Shown here: piece after piece, positions 22,441-32,864 of the stretch
How the letters are laid out: each line of letters begins with the position of its first letter
Numbering within the stretch: position 1 is the stretch's first letter
Source: Isoetes taiwanensis
Lineage: Eukaryota > Streptophyta > Lycopodiopsida > Isoetales > Isoetaceae
Assembly: GCA_021234155.1 (NCBI GenBank)
Contig: JAJEKV010000099.1
Location: 2,362,165 to 2,426,164 of the forward strand
DNA: 64,000 nt
Direction of reading: 5' to 3'
Made by a program: the position numbers and the translations under genes
Notes under the pieces: model-generated
What the model was told of the DNA's origin: nothing
The model's database searches: none
The model's input: the letters and a program-made list of their open reading frames with translations, nothing else

Positions 22441-24333
22441 AACAATAGTGTCTAAGTGTTCTTGATGGTTGGAGCAACAATCTTGCCCTTAGATTTTCTA
22501 TATTGTGATAGGGTTTGAATGCCCGTGGGCTCATACCAAAACACTCTGCAAAGATATAAGCAGAAATAACCAGCCGGAGACTTGAAGGATGTTTGGAACT
22601 CGAATAGATTGATTCAACCAAAGATGCCCATCGATTTGGTGAGGCGAAAGCAACCTAAGACGATTTAATCAAGCTTCTCATCTTCTTTGTATCTGAAGGG
22701 TTGGAGAACGGGGAGGTTAGGAAGAGCGCCATTCATATCTTCTTGCTTACAATCATTTACAACAAGGCAAAGCGTAATCCAAAGAAATATCGTAAACCGG
22801 ACCCCGCCGCTATGTGGTCCCAAAAATTTAGGAAAGGGGCAAGGTCAGACTACGTACCCGACATCCTTGCTGCAGCCCTATAACCGTCCCCACTATGAAA
22901 AAAGGGGGGATTGCTCTTACCGGACCAGGACCCAATCTCTACACAAACCCCATCCATCAAACCTTTGGCCAATATTGCAACAATGGAAAACGTGACCGGG
23001 CCATATTGGGCACAATGATGGAGAGCCTAAAGTTGCAAACTGGAGGGTGGATCAAAAGGCTAAAGGAATCCCCAACTTCTTGAAGACTTATATGGATACT
23101 CAAAAGGCAAATTGAAGAGGCTAGAGAAGAATTGAGGGAAGTCAAGAGAGACAAGAAGACGATCCGGAAAGGCAAACTACAATTTCAAAGGTCCGAAGAC
23201 CTCATTATGCTTAGGTTTATGCTTCAGAGGCTAAGGGTGGGTAATGGACCCACTGAACCAAGATTTGTGGACCCGAGGAACCAAGATTTGATAGACAAAA
23301 CTAATTGATCTACAATGTCAACTTCAAGATAATGACCTCATTGTAGCCTTCCAAAGTACTTAAAGAACTTGCAAACCATTGTAGAATTGACGAGGGGCCA
23401 ATGTAATGTAGTTAGGGTTAACCCCTATGGAAGTATCCGTTCCTTTATCTTTTGAAAACTATTGCGGCTATTATGGTTTTTTGCTTCCGAGAAAGACTGC
23501 AGTCTTCACCTGAAACTTAATTGTGGACATATGTATCAGCTGGCTTGCACACCAATTCTGCTCTCCAAGAATACATGCCTGAACTGTATAGAGGATTTGC
23601 CTCTTCCAGAATTGCTGTTGAAAGAATTGGGTAAGGTCTAGTATGAGCCTGCAGTAAAAGAAGAAACTTATGTGCCTAAAAATGTAGTCCAAAACTATGA
23701 ACATAGAAGAGCTATTTGGCAATGGTCTCATATCATGCTTTCACATGGCTAAGGAAACAAAGTTTGTGTGCTTGGTATCATAGCTTAATTATAGTTGTTT
23801 GCATCTGGCATTTGGTCTCACTAGTTTAGATACAACAGCCCCGAGTTAAAGCATATTCATAGGATGATATGCAATATAAGATGATTAGAATAAGATGGTT
23901 TGGTGTGTGTGCATCTCATGGACCAGTTAGTCTCAAGTGGGCTAACCAAATAATCTCAAGAAGAGTCTTCTTGCATCACCTATAAACATATAAATTGATA
24001 CGCCATTAGCATTTACTTATTTACATATGCCATGTTTTATTAGACACTTTTCTCCCTCTTATCATATGAAGTCAAGTGCTATCTTAGATTTTCTTTCATG
24101 CTATGTGGTTTGTCAATTTTGCATTGAGTGTAATATGCATACTTTTGTCACATCATACGTAACATTGTTTTATAATTCCCAAACCCTACCTTTCAACCTT
24201 TGTCAAAGTGTCATTGTTTATAGCACAATCAACATGTATATTTCAATATATAGATTAAGGTTTATGAAAGATACCTGTACTTCAAGAAGACTTTATTCTA
24301 TTGTACATAGAATGTTGTATTCTATGATAGCTA
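22441..24333. other. Region without a supported gene
   Basis: Short open frames on the plus strand at 22,687-23,083 are Lys/Arg-rich (NKAKRNPKKYRKPDPAAMW) and unrecognised, possibly a degraded transposon. The rest is AT-rich with nothing supported. Confidence 0.3.
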
Positions 24334-24776
24334 GGGGAGGGTGCCCTTCTTTCACCTATTCTCCTTCAATGGCCCACTTTTTGCCTCTTAATAGCCCACT
24401 TTTTACACTTTGATAGCTCACCTTTTCCCTTTAATAGCCCACCTTAACAACTATTAAAAATTGAGCTAAATGCATGGTCTATTGATGGGCACTTGTGGTC
24501 CAATGAAGGTAAATTGTGAGTATTTAGCATTCCATTTGGAGGGCTTTTGGTGGTCCATTGAAGGGCATTCGGGGGTCTATTGGTGCCAAAATTACCATAC
24601 AACTTAAAATCTTTATAGCAACCTTACAATTTGTCGAAACCACTCGTGCTTAGTATCAATTGAAAGCCAAACTTTGAAATTTCATACTGTTATTTCAAAA
24701 TAAGAGATTAAAAAAAAAATAAACCCATCATAATAAAGTTTTTGTGCTTAAGTGGGCGGTTTATGCCACCCTTCCC
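24334..24776 (+). mobile_element. MITE with GGGAAGGGTG-type inverted ends, member 1
   Basis: 443 bp flanked by TA on both sides. The left end is GGGGAGGGTGCCC and the right end CACCCTTCCC. It contains short internal repeats of the type TAATAGCCCACTTTT. A second member in opposite orientation occupies 50,443-50,904. The TA target suggests a Tc1/mariner (Stowaway-like) or related group. Confidence 0.7.
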
Positions 24777-24901
24777 TATGCTAAGAAATTCGATGCACAA
24801 TATAACATAAAAACAAGGAGACGGAAACTTAATTCTTCTTAATTTTTCTATTACATTACTTGTTGACATGTAGGATATGTACAATTGTTGAAGTAAACAA
24901 A

Positions 24902-26316
24902 CTAAAATGCTGAAGGGAAGGGGCAGTGATCAAGAGGACGAGGAGGTTGGATGTACCATCCACGCTCATCTTGAACAAGTCCACTATTAGCCTCCTGCCA
25001 CCAGTTAGCTACAATGTTGTTCTCCTTTCTCAAAAAATCGGAGAACTTGTTTACAAGGGCAACATCTCGACCCATTGTAGATTTAAAAGGTTTACCTCTC
25101 CCTTGATAGCCATCCACAAGATGGAGATAAGCCTCAAGGTTATGGTGGTTACAAGGGTCAGAAGAGGGCTTAAGATATGGAGAGTCATCACTGATGAGGC
25201 TCAGCTCGACACCAACGTGAGAATAGGACCAGGGAAGACCTTTTACAAATTCAGGGCAAGGGCTGAGGCTCTCATTGATAAAAAGCCCATGCATTTTAGG
25301 AACGAGATCCTTTTCATTAACAACCCGGAGGACTTTAACCCCTAGCTCTTCAACTCTTTTGCTGAAGGCTTCATTACCTACTCTAGGGGCACCAAAGGAG
25401 ATAACCGAAACCAGTATCAACCCGTGGGAACAACTAATGAGGCCAGATTCAGCAATGTCATAACTATTGATAAGGCCAAGAGCTCCACCCAAGCTATGGC
25501 CAGTGATGGTAATACTAAGGTCTTCATGGGGATACACGTGGACCAATCTGGTTAGTTCTTCCATGACCTGCTCTCTCGCACTTTTGCGAGCTTGGTTTTT
25601 GCAAGTGTAGAGATGAAGGAAACCTGTTTCCACTTTCACATCATCAATTTTACGGATTGAGGCGCTTGGGGGAGAAAATCGCCCGATTTTCGAGCCATTC
25701 AATGCCAGCACATTGCCTCTCTCCAAGCAACGACTACATCTCTTCTTCCGAACTGCGGGTTTCTTCTGAATTAGACAATCGCTACAAATCCCATCCAATT
25801 GCAATCTCTTATGGGGGATTTGCTTTGGGCAGCCCACGGAATTCCGGAAGAGGATGCATAAATATATTTGGTTACCTCATAGTTTGTATCCACGAGACCA
25901 ACCCCTCCCAAAGAAATCCAGGTCAGTATTTGCATGTGCCATGGTATCTCGAATATGGGCAACCGGGTTTAAGGAATAAATAATTGACACTGTGCAAATT
26001 CCCCATATTTTATTATCTCGGACCTTAGATCAATGTCCAAAGGATCGAAAGCAGCCCTCCCGGTCTTTCTCACCCCGTGTCTCTCCATTTGAAGTCGGGG
26101 GTCGCTTAGTTTTAGCCCCTTGTCATGATTCGATTTTCTCGATTTTACGGTGCCGGGATGTAATCTTTGCAGAGAAATTTGTGGTGCTCTAATGCTGATT
26201 TACGGCGATCTTTCGCCATGCCCGTGCATTGGTCATCGCACTGATCCTTTGCCATGCTCATTGTCACCCTTTCATTGATTTGCACAAAGCTAAGGCTGCA
26301 AAATGGGAGCGCTCTC
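24902..26316 (-). pseudogene. Chloroplast phospholipase A1 (class-3 lipase, DAD1/PLA1-I type), copy B
   Basis: Intronless minus-strand gene body of about 470 codons, stop at 24,902-24,904. The catalytic half (25,837-24,902) is one clean frame: GHSLGGA with the nucleophile Ser at about 25,490, NEKDLVPKMHG with the likely acid Asp, YSHVG with the likely His, then the family's HNLEAYLHLVDGYQG and a C-terminal GWYIQPPRP. These are the class-3 lipase triad and its usual spacing. The N-terminal half is in several frames: the block with WMGFVAIV ends in a stop at about 25,771, RDVVVAWR and GIEWLENRAIFSP lie in different frames, and GAGGGGTTGG at about 25,905 replaces the GAGCAGGTTGG of copy A. The first ~10 codons are severed by the chromovirus and sit at 38,853-38,885. 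Family function: sn-1 acyl hydrolysis of plastid lipids, including feed-in to jasmonate synthesis. Probably inactive as it stands. Confidence 0.88.
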
Positions 26317-27853
26317 AGGGCGTTCCAAAGACGCATACGGTCTCGGGGCGATCTTTATCTTTGCCCAAATCCGCACACCGCTATCTCCGATCGGCGGTAA
26401 TATCGGCGTGTAAGCAAGTGGGTAGCACATTTACCAATGTGCACATTTATTAAGGTGCACACCTTTCCATGTGGGCACATTTTGCCACCTAGCCATTAAA
26501 AGCAAGTGGACCCATTCCCAATTATCCCACATGCCTAAAGGGATAATTGGAAACCCTAGTCTTACATTCTTGTCTATTTAGGAGGAGAAACCCTAACTTG
26601 CCCATTTTTCGTTCCTAGGGTTTTAGAGCTCTGCTTTGGCTGCCCCAGAGCCAAAAACCGCCTCCCCAGCCGCTCTAAGCGAATTGCACCATTAGTTCTC
26701 CTTGATTCGAGCGATTCAGCAGATGGTGGAACTCGGGTCGAGGAGCAACTCAAGGATCAGGGTATTTAGCCAATTGAATAGCTTAAACCGGCTCTCAGCC
26801 TTAGAATCAGTGGGTTTAGCCTATTAAATTGGCCATAGCAGCCCTCTAGATCTCTAGATGCGGACTCTAACTAAAGAACCTAATTCTATGACATAGATTA
26901 GATCCGCCTTTAGTTCTCTCGTGATGTATGTGGATGATGTATATCTGTGAACTCCTTGTATTGGGAAGGGGGTAGAGACCTCAAGCTTGGTAGTAGATGC
27001 TCCTAGATTAGCCTCTCTATCACACTATAGATTCGCCTCATGCACAAGAACCACACCCGGTTGTGGGTGAAGGGGGGCAGACAGCTAAGAAGGAGGTTAG
27101 TGTCCCGACTCTTGAACGATCCCTCTCGGTGTGTAAGGCCTACCGGGGATCATTGTGACTAGGTCTAATGGCTTACCACCCGAGTCTTGGTAGGCAGGGC
27201 ATGGGCTCACACCCGTGGGAGTGGTGTACACTTTCCAAAGTGGGTTCACCAGGGCAAAGGCAAAGGGCCCTCTAGTCACCTTGAGTCATCATGTAGACCT
27301 ACGGAGGGAGTGATCCCTACCGCCCCATCGGGCCCCGGGGAGATGCAACCCAGAATAGCCCTTTTGGCTATGCATCCGGCGAGGCTACGGTCAAGTCCCA
27401 ACACTTTTCAGCCTACTTCGGCAAAGTGTGTACTGGGAGGGGCGGATGGAGTGGACAACCCTATGCCATGTTCTTATGCCGAAAATCCATTGCCATGAAT
27501 TACAATGCGCAATGAACTCACGGGGGCCCAAGCCGTCACTCATTCCTTCGAAGTCCGAAACCTTGGGTAGGACCCCTATGTATGATGCTGATCATTGTCT
27601 CTGCAGATGTTGATGCACCACCCTTCGAGGTGGATATGTGATTATGTTGTATCTTTGACATGTATGTTTTACGCTTCCATGACTAGGTAGGCCCCGAGGG
27701 AGACGGGGTAAAATGACCCCTTCACTCTTCCCACCGGGACCCAAGCACGGCGTCGTGATTGTGGAGGGGCCATGTATCGGTATGGAGCTGGTATGGGGAT
27801 GAACTCCTGTTTTGTATACTGAGTGCAACCGTATAATGGTAGGGGGAAGTCAC
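26317..27853 (+). repeat. 5' LTR, copy B
   Basis: About 1.54 kb, pairing with 37,297-38,852. The terminal TG is lost to the local corruption (CTCTC then AGGGCGTTCC). Ends GGAAGTCAC. Confidence 0.9.
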
Positions 27854-27855
27854 GG

Positions 27856-27871
27856 TGGGTATCGAGCCGGT
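27856..27871 (+). promoter_or_regulatory. Primer-binding site (initiator tRNA-Met), copy B
   Basis: GGGTATCGAGCC corresponds to TGGTATCAGAGCC, again without the A of CAG. Confidence 0.8.
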
Positions 27872-28057
27872 TCTTGGTGACCAAGGGCAAAGCACTGACC
27901 ATGCTCCCAGTAGTACTAACTTGATAGGATTCGCAAACCTCGAAAAATGGGAAATTTTTTTCTCATTTTTGTAGTATATGCTAAGCTAGTAACAGTTAAA
28001 ACGAATGGAAACATAAAAAGACTAAAATTAGTGAGCCAACCTTCAGAAAGTAGGATG

Positions 28058-28338
28058 GTCTCACACGCCGTCGACCTGTGACGATAATGAGAATCTCATT
28101 TTTTGGCTGGGCGAACGGTGAGACATTCAGCTTGAAACACACTAAAAAGTCATAAATTACAGAAAAATAACTTGATAATTCTAATTTTAAGCTAGGAATT
28201 AGTAGAATTGGCATATCATATCCCTAGAAACATGCTTAGAAAGTATAAAATTTAGCATCAGAAAATTCCATGTCTCGCACGTCGCGCCAGGACAGAAAAT
28301 GAACTTTTCATTATCGGTCTTGGCGCAACGTGTGAGAC
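28058..28338 (+). promoter_or_regulatory. Palindrome pair and upstream region of the H3-like gene, copy B
   Basis: 67-bp near-palindromes at 28,058-28,124 and 28,272-28,338. The second has arms GTCTCGCACGTCGCGCC and GGCGCAACGTGTGAGAC. A slightly damaged TATA box (CCCATAAATAGACC) follows at 28,418-28,430. Confidence 0.8.
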
Positions 28339-28500
28339 CATGCTTGAATTTAGGTGTTCTAGGTGTTCCGTGATGAACCAAAAAGATAGTTTGAAATTTG
28401 GCCCAAAATCACCCTTCCCATAAATAGACCTAGGCCCCCCATTTCAGCCCCTTAGTCTCGCCATCAACTAACCATCAGCGATCGTGACCCCCCTCCACCG

Positions 28501-29175
28501 ATGACTCCCTGACAAAGATTACGCCCCTAACACCGAGGGGGCAAGCTCTTCAAAACCCCTGGGCCGTGGAGAAGGAAGTACCCGGCAGTGGCACCCGGAA
28601 AGGCAGCAGGCAGCAAAGCGCCGGCCCCACCTTACCCGACGTGGGATAGGAACAAAGCCCAACGGCCACAACGGGAGGCGTATGTGATAGACCCCGTAAA
28701 GGTTTATCAAAAGAAGATGAAGGAACACAATGCCTTCATGGCGAAGTGGGAAGCATATAACGCATACTATCAGGAGAACATGGTACGGACTATCGAGGGC
28801 GGACATCCGACAAGGAGCCAGACCCTAAAGCCACCACCACCAAAGCCCAAGCTTCCTAGAGGGCCAGGAAAGAAGCGGACCGGGAGGAAGCAGACGGAGC
28901 AGAGAGCCCTCAAGGAAATCCGGCACTTCCAGCGAAGTTACGGATTTTTGATCCCTCGTGCACCGTTCCAGCGCCTAGTCCGAGAGGTCATCCAGGAGTA
29001 CAATACGGATATGAGGGTGACCGACGAAATGTTGTTGTGCCTACGGGAGGCAGCAGAGCAGAAACTGGTGCAGCACTTTGAAGATTCGACGGCCTGCACA
29101 GTTCACGCGAAGAGAGTCACACTTATGAGGCAAGACATGCATCTTGCTAGGCACATTAAGGGAGAACACCCTTAA
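28501..29175 (+). CDS. Retrotransposon-encoded histone H3-like protein (CENH3-like), copy B
   Basis: The start aligned to copy A is 28,501 (ATGACTCCCTGACAAAG, frame-broken against ATGACTCGGACAAAG). From 28,588 to the TAA at 29,173-29,175 the frame is open and gives the full histone fold. It ends LREAAEQKLVQHFED, then STACTVHAKRVTLMRQDM and HLARHIKGEHP, the alpha-2/loop-2/alpha-3 region and C terminus of an H3. In H3, FED, HAKRVT and LAR lie at the same spacing. RVTLMR replaces the canonical RVTIMP, as in plant centromeric H3. The long tail includes YQKKMKEHNAFMAKWEAYNA, a Pro/Lys tract (KPPPPKPKLPRGPGKKRTGR) and no canonical ARKS motif. An own TATA box and palindromes lie upstream, and a second accessory gene follows downstream. 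Nuclear, nucleosome-forming activity is inferred from homology only. Confidence 0.92.
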
Positions 29176-29774
29176 ACCTTTTGTAAATAATAGAAAAATT
29201 TTGTTAATATAAAGAAATTTTGGGTAAATAATATGTTTAATCTTGCTTAATAGGGTTAAGATATTGAATTCTGGCTTTTGTTTTGGTTAAAATGGACTTT
29301 TTGAGCAAAATTGAGACGATGTCTCACACGTCGCGCCAGGACAGAAAATGAACTTTTCATTTTCGGGCTGGGCGCAACGTGTGAGACCATGCCCAAAAAT
29401 ACCCGAAACTGCTCCAAATTGACCAAATAAGGAGTCAATTCTGCCTAACTCGACGAGTCCAGTAGAATTAGACCCTCAGACCACCTAAATTAGAAACTTT
29501 AGCCCATCTAGAGCCAATGTCTCACACGTCGCGCCAGAGCAGAAAATGAACTTTTCATTATCGGTCTGGGCGCAACGTGTGAGACCTTGCAGCATTTTCT
29601 TCACCATGCCATATCCAAATGATCTCCAGTCGTTGCAATAGGTTCATTAGTTGTTCTTAGCATGCTCAAACCCTAAAAGTAGTCCTCAAATTCTCAATTG
29701 TACCTCTTAATAGATTAGAATCGCCCAATCCCAGTAAATTCTAAGTCATCCAAAAATTAGGGTTTTCCCCTTTC
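29176..29774 (+). promoter_or_regulatory. Control region between the accessory genes, copy B
   Basis: Contains the best-preserved palindromes: 29,321-29,387 and 29,519-29,585, both exactly 67 bp, with near-perfect GTCTCACACGT / ACGTGTGAGAC arms. Confidence 0.8.
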
Positions 29775-29782
29775 TATAAATA
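29775..29782 (+). promoter_or_regulatory. TATA box of the acidic accessory gene, copy B
   Basis: TTTCTATAAATAGGTCCCCC lies 115 bp upstream of the ATG at 29,897. Confidence 0.65.
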
Positions 29783-29896
29783 GGTCCCCCATTTCTCAAT
29801 TAGCACCCTACAAGTTTGCTCTCAACTGCTTAGGCAATCTTCCAGCTCCCTGAGGCGCTTCTGCATCTGTTTGCTAGTCTCTTCTTCGCTAGATCA

Positions 29897-31408
29897 ATGG
29901 CCACTGCTGACTTCAGGCGATGGTACAACGCCAGTACCCATGCTGCCGAGGCTGATGTCAATGACATCTTCCGAGTCTTTGGGAAAGAAATAGATATCCA
30001 AGCCACTTTGAATGCAACCCCAGCATATAGACAAGTCTTAGCAGAGTTCCAAGCTAGGGTAGGACCCTCCCTAATGCCTTGCATAGGCTATTTTGTTCCC
30101 CGCCCATCCCTTCAAGCAGCCTTGGGTGATGTCCCGAACATCGCCAAGTACTTGACCAACAAGGCACAGAGGCTGCCAGATTACATGGTCCTGACAGTTG
30201 ACAGGACCAAGTATTTCTCCTACACCGCCGCCCTAGCCATTTTCCTATCCCACCGTGCCAAAAACCCAATGGGGGCAACCTCTATTCCTCCCATGGAGGT
30301 GGACCCCAAGCAGAAGAGCAGATGCTTTTACAGTATCAGCAAGAGCAAGAAGGAAGAGAAGAAGAAGAGGAGTCGGACGACGAAGAGTACACAGAGCTCG
30401 ACTTAGAAGAAGAATGGCGGCAAGCAGAAGAGGAGCTGGCCAACTTCGAGCGGAGCCGGCAAAACCTCAGAGTTGCTTCCCCACTTGGGCTAGGCATCAC
30501 AAGCCTAGCCCCCATCATCATCGACGGTGAGGAGTATCTGCTCCTCAGCGACATCCAGAACCTCCCCGAATGCAGGAAGAGGGAGCTCCGGCTTGATGAG
30601 TTGCTGCAACAACTACGGCAGCAACCAGATTTAGACGACTTCATCGTCCGGGGAGCCTCAGACTTCCCGCTTCAAGTGCGAGAAGCCGACACCTACACAG
30701 GGGAGTCGACTTCCGACATCCAGGCCTACAACAACATAAGACAGGTTATGGAGGCCGGAGAACTGCCATCGGAAGAAGAGTTCCTCGCCATTCAGGAACG
30801 GATGGGGATCGAGGGCAAGACCACCAAAGATCTTGATGCCGAGCCCCTCGACACCACCTCCAAAGAAGAGGAGCGTGAATCGACATCGTGCGAAGTCGAC
30901 TTCGACAATTGCGTATCACCGAGAACCGACTGAGGTGGAGGTCGACGAGTACGCCGGACGGCATAGAGCTGGAGGCCAAGCAAGTGGGGAATCATCTGCG
31001 ACACACAACGAATCCAGTCAGCTGAGGTACTACCGCGCCTCTTTGCCGGATGGGAGAATAGCGATATTACATCGCAAATTCAGCCCCCGGGCGAAGAGGG
31101 AGTGTTCATGCTCATTGCACTCTCTGGCTTTGGCAGGCATGCTCGAATAGCTGTAAATGTCGACTATGATGTCTTAGTCAAGAGAGCGATGGCACTCGAC
31201 CTCTTCGACTACCGCCTCCCACCGACCGGCGGGGGAAGATTGGCGAATGCCGCCTACACCTCCACCTCGCAGAGTAGAGGAGTTGGTGACAACATTACAG
31301 GGCGGGACGTCAACTAATGTCCTTAGGAACTTGGGACGCTCCATAGGAACGATCCAAGTTAAAAAGTTCCTTGAGGACAACCCATCTTACCTACGATTTC
31401 AAGATTAG
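29897..31408 (+). CDS. Unrecognised acidic accessory protein of the chromovirus, copy B
   Basis: About 500 codons. Residues 1-140 form one clean frame (MATADFRRWYNAST ... FGKEIDIQATLN ... CIGYFVPRPSLQAALGD). A 2-bp difference from copy A near 30,310 (CCCAAGCAG against CCCATAGCAG) shifts the frame; the next block, open at 30,322-30,933, carries an acidic tract (EGREEEEESDDEEYTELDLE) and a Leu-rich segment. After another break at about 30,905 come EEGVFMLIALSGFGRHARIA and VNVDYDVLVK, and it ends near 31,408. No domain recognised, no signal peptide, no membrane segment. The acidic centre and the position beside an H3-like gene make a histone-binding role conceivable, without proof. Confidence 0.7.
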
Positions 31409-31577
31409 TAGACTCTTGATCCCGGAGATCTTGTACTAAAATATTATATAATATAAATATAATTTCTTTTGCACTTTAAATATTTTGTCGATGTATTTTG
31501 TCCCCAACTATACCAACAAACATAAATAATGCAAGAGAACAAGTAAAACTAACTATATAGCCATGAATTACTTGTGT
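31409..31577 (+). other. AT-rich leader before gag, copy B
   Basis: Same as 5,529-5,702. A frame starting ATG AAT TAC TTG (31,563) runs into TAG within GAGGCCTAGGCTC, and the gag frame continues after it. Confidence 0.5.
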
Positions 31578-31599
31578 ATGCAGCTAGAGGCCTAGGCTC

Positions 31600-32544
31600 G
31601 GGGAACGACAATGCCGAGATCATATGGAAGAACGTCCATGCCCAGCCACCCCCTAAAGGAACCTCAGATGAGGAATTTGGACCCATGACCCCCCTAAGAG
31701 GAAATATCACGATGAGGACGGACCTTGAGCGAGATAAAGGCTTTGGCCGGCCACACAAGCGAGGAGTGGGTTCGGTGGCAACGCCACTGCCGCAAAGCAT
31801 CAGCTTCGAAAAAAACAGAAGGGACAAGAAGAGGAGCAAGAGAAGGAGGTCCTCCAGCTCGAATCCTCCGGACAAGCCTCGTTCGGACCGACCGAGGAAG
31901 AGGAAGAGCGGGCCCAGGACCGTAGAGATGGAAGGCAGAGGGACACCACAGATGCAAGGCAGAGGGATACCACAGATGGATGACAAAGGGACACAAGAGC
32001 CTCTGACTACCAGAAGAAGGTAGATTCTGCATTGGGAAACATATGGAAGGCCAGGAAGCTCGAGCAATTCTCAGGCGAGAATAGGTCAGGCATGGAGGCA
32101 GAGGCTTGGCTCGATGAGATGAGCGAATATGGCAACGCTTATGGTATGAAGGACAAGGATAAAGGCAAGGTGGCAACAGCCAACCTGAAAGGAGCAGCAC
32201 GCATTTGGTGGAAGGGATATGCAAAGGCCCATGGCTTGAGCAGGGATGCTTGCAGGTTCAGAAAGTTTGCTAAAGCCTTCAAGCGCCACTACGTCCCAAG
32301 GGAACATAAGTCCAGCATGATGCAGCAGTTCCATAGGTTGCAACAGGGAAACAAATCAGTCCAGAAATATACAGAGGAATTCATGAGGCTAAGGCTTTAT
32401 GTGCCAAAGTTGGGTGAAAAGCATGCAGTGGAGAGCTATATTGAGGGGCTGAATGAGGAGATCCGCAAGCTTGTAAGGGCAATAAACCCTAAAGACAAGA
32501 TCTCGGCAAGAGAGTCCAAGGCAATAAGCTTGCAAGGGATGTGA
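31600..32544 (+). pseudogene. gag: gag, copy B
   Basis: The basic Ser/Arg tract (KKRSKRRRSSS) near 31,830 is followed, in one frame from 32,032 to 32,544, by the gag domain: KARKLEQFSGENRSGMEAEA, AARIWWKGYAKAH, FKRHYVPREH, then YTEEFMRLRLYVPKLGEKH. The first half is frame-broken at several CAG/CTG sites. Confidence 0.88.
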
Positions 32545-32864
32545 CCTCCCAATAAGCGGGCGAGAGGCGCCAGTATTACGGGGATAAAGGCAAGGCAACA
32601 GGAGTTATAGCCCTAGGGCAGCTAGTCCAGTCCGCTAGAGCCCCATATGGTGGCAACCGGGGAAGCAAAAGACGAAAGAAGGTGTCCTTCAAGGACAAGC
32701 AGAAGGGTCAAACTACTCCAAAGCAAAGGCGGTCCTTTTTTGCGAGGCAATGCCCAAAGGAAAAAGAGGCAGGAGTGCATAGAAAAGCGGCTTTGCCGGG
32801 TGCTTCCAGCCGGGCCATAGGACAGCTGAAGCGCCCCTCGTCATGAGTCAGGCCCTTAGCGGAG

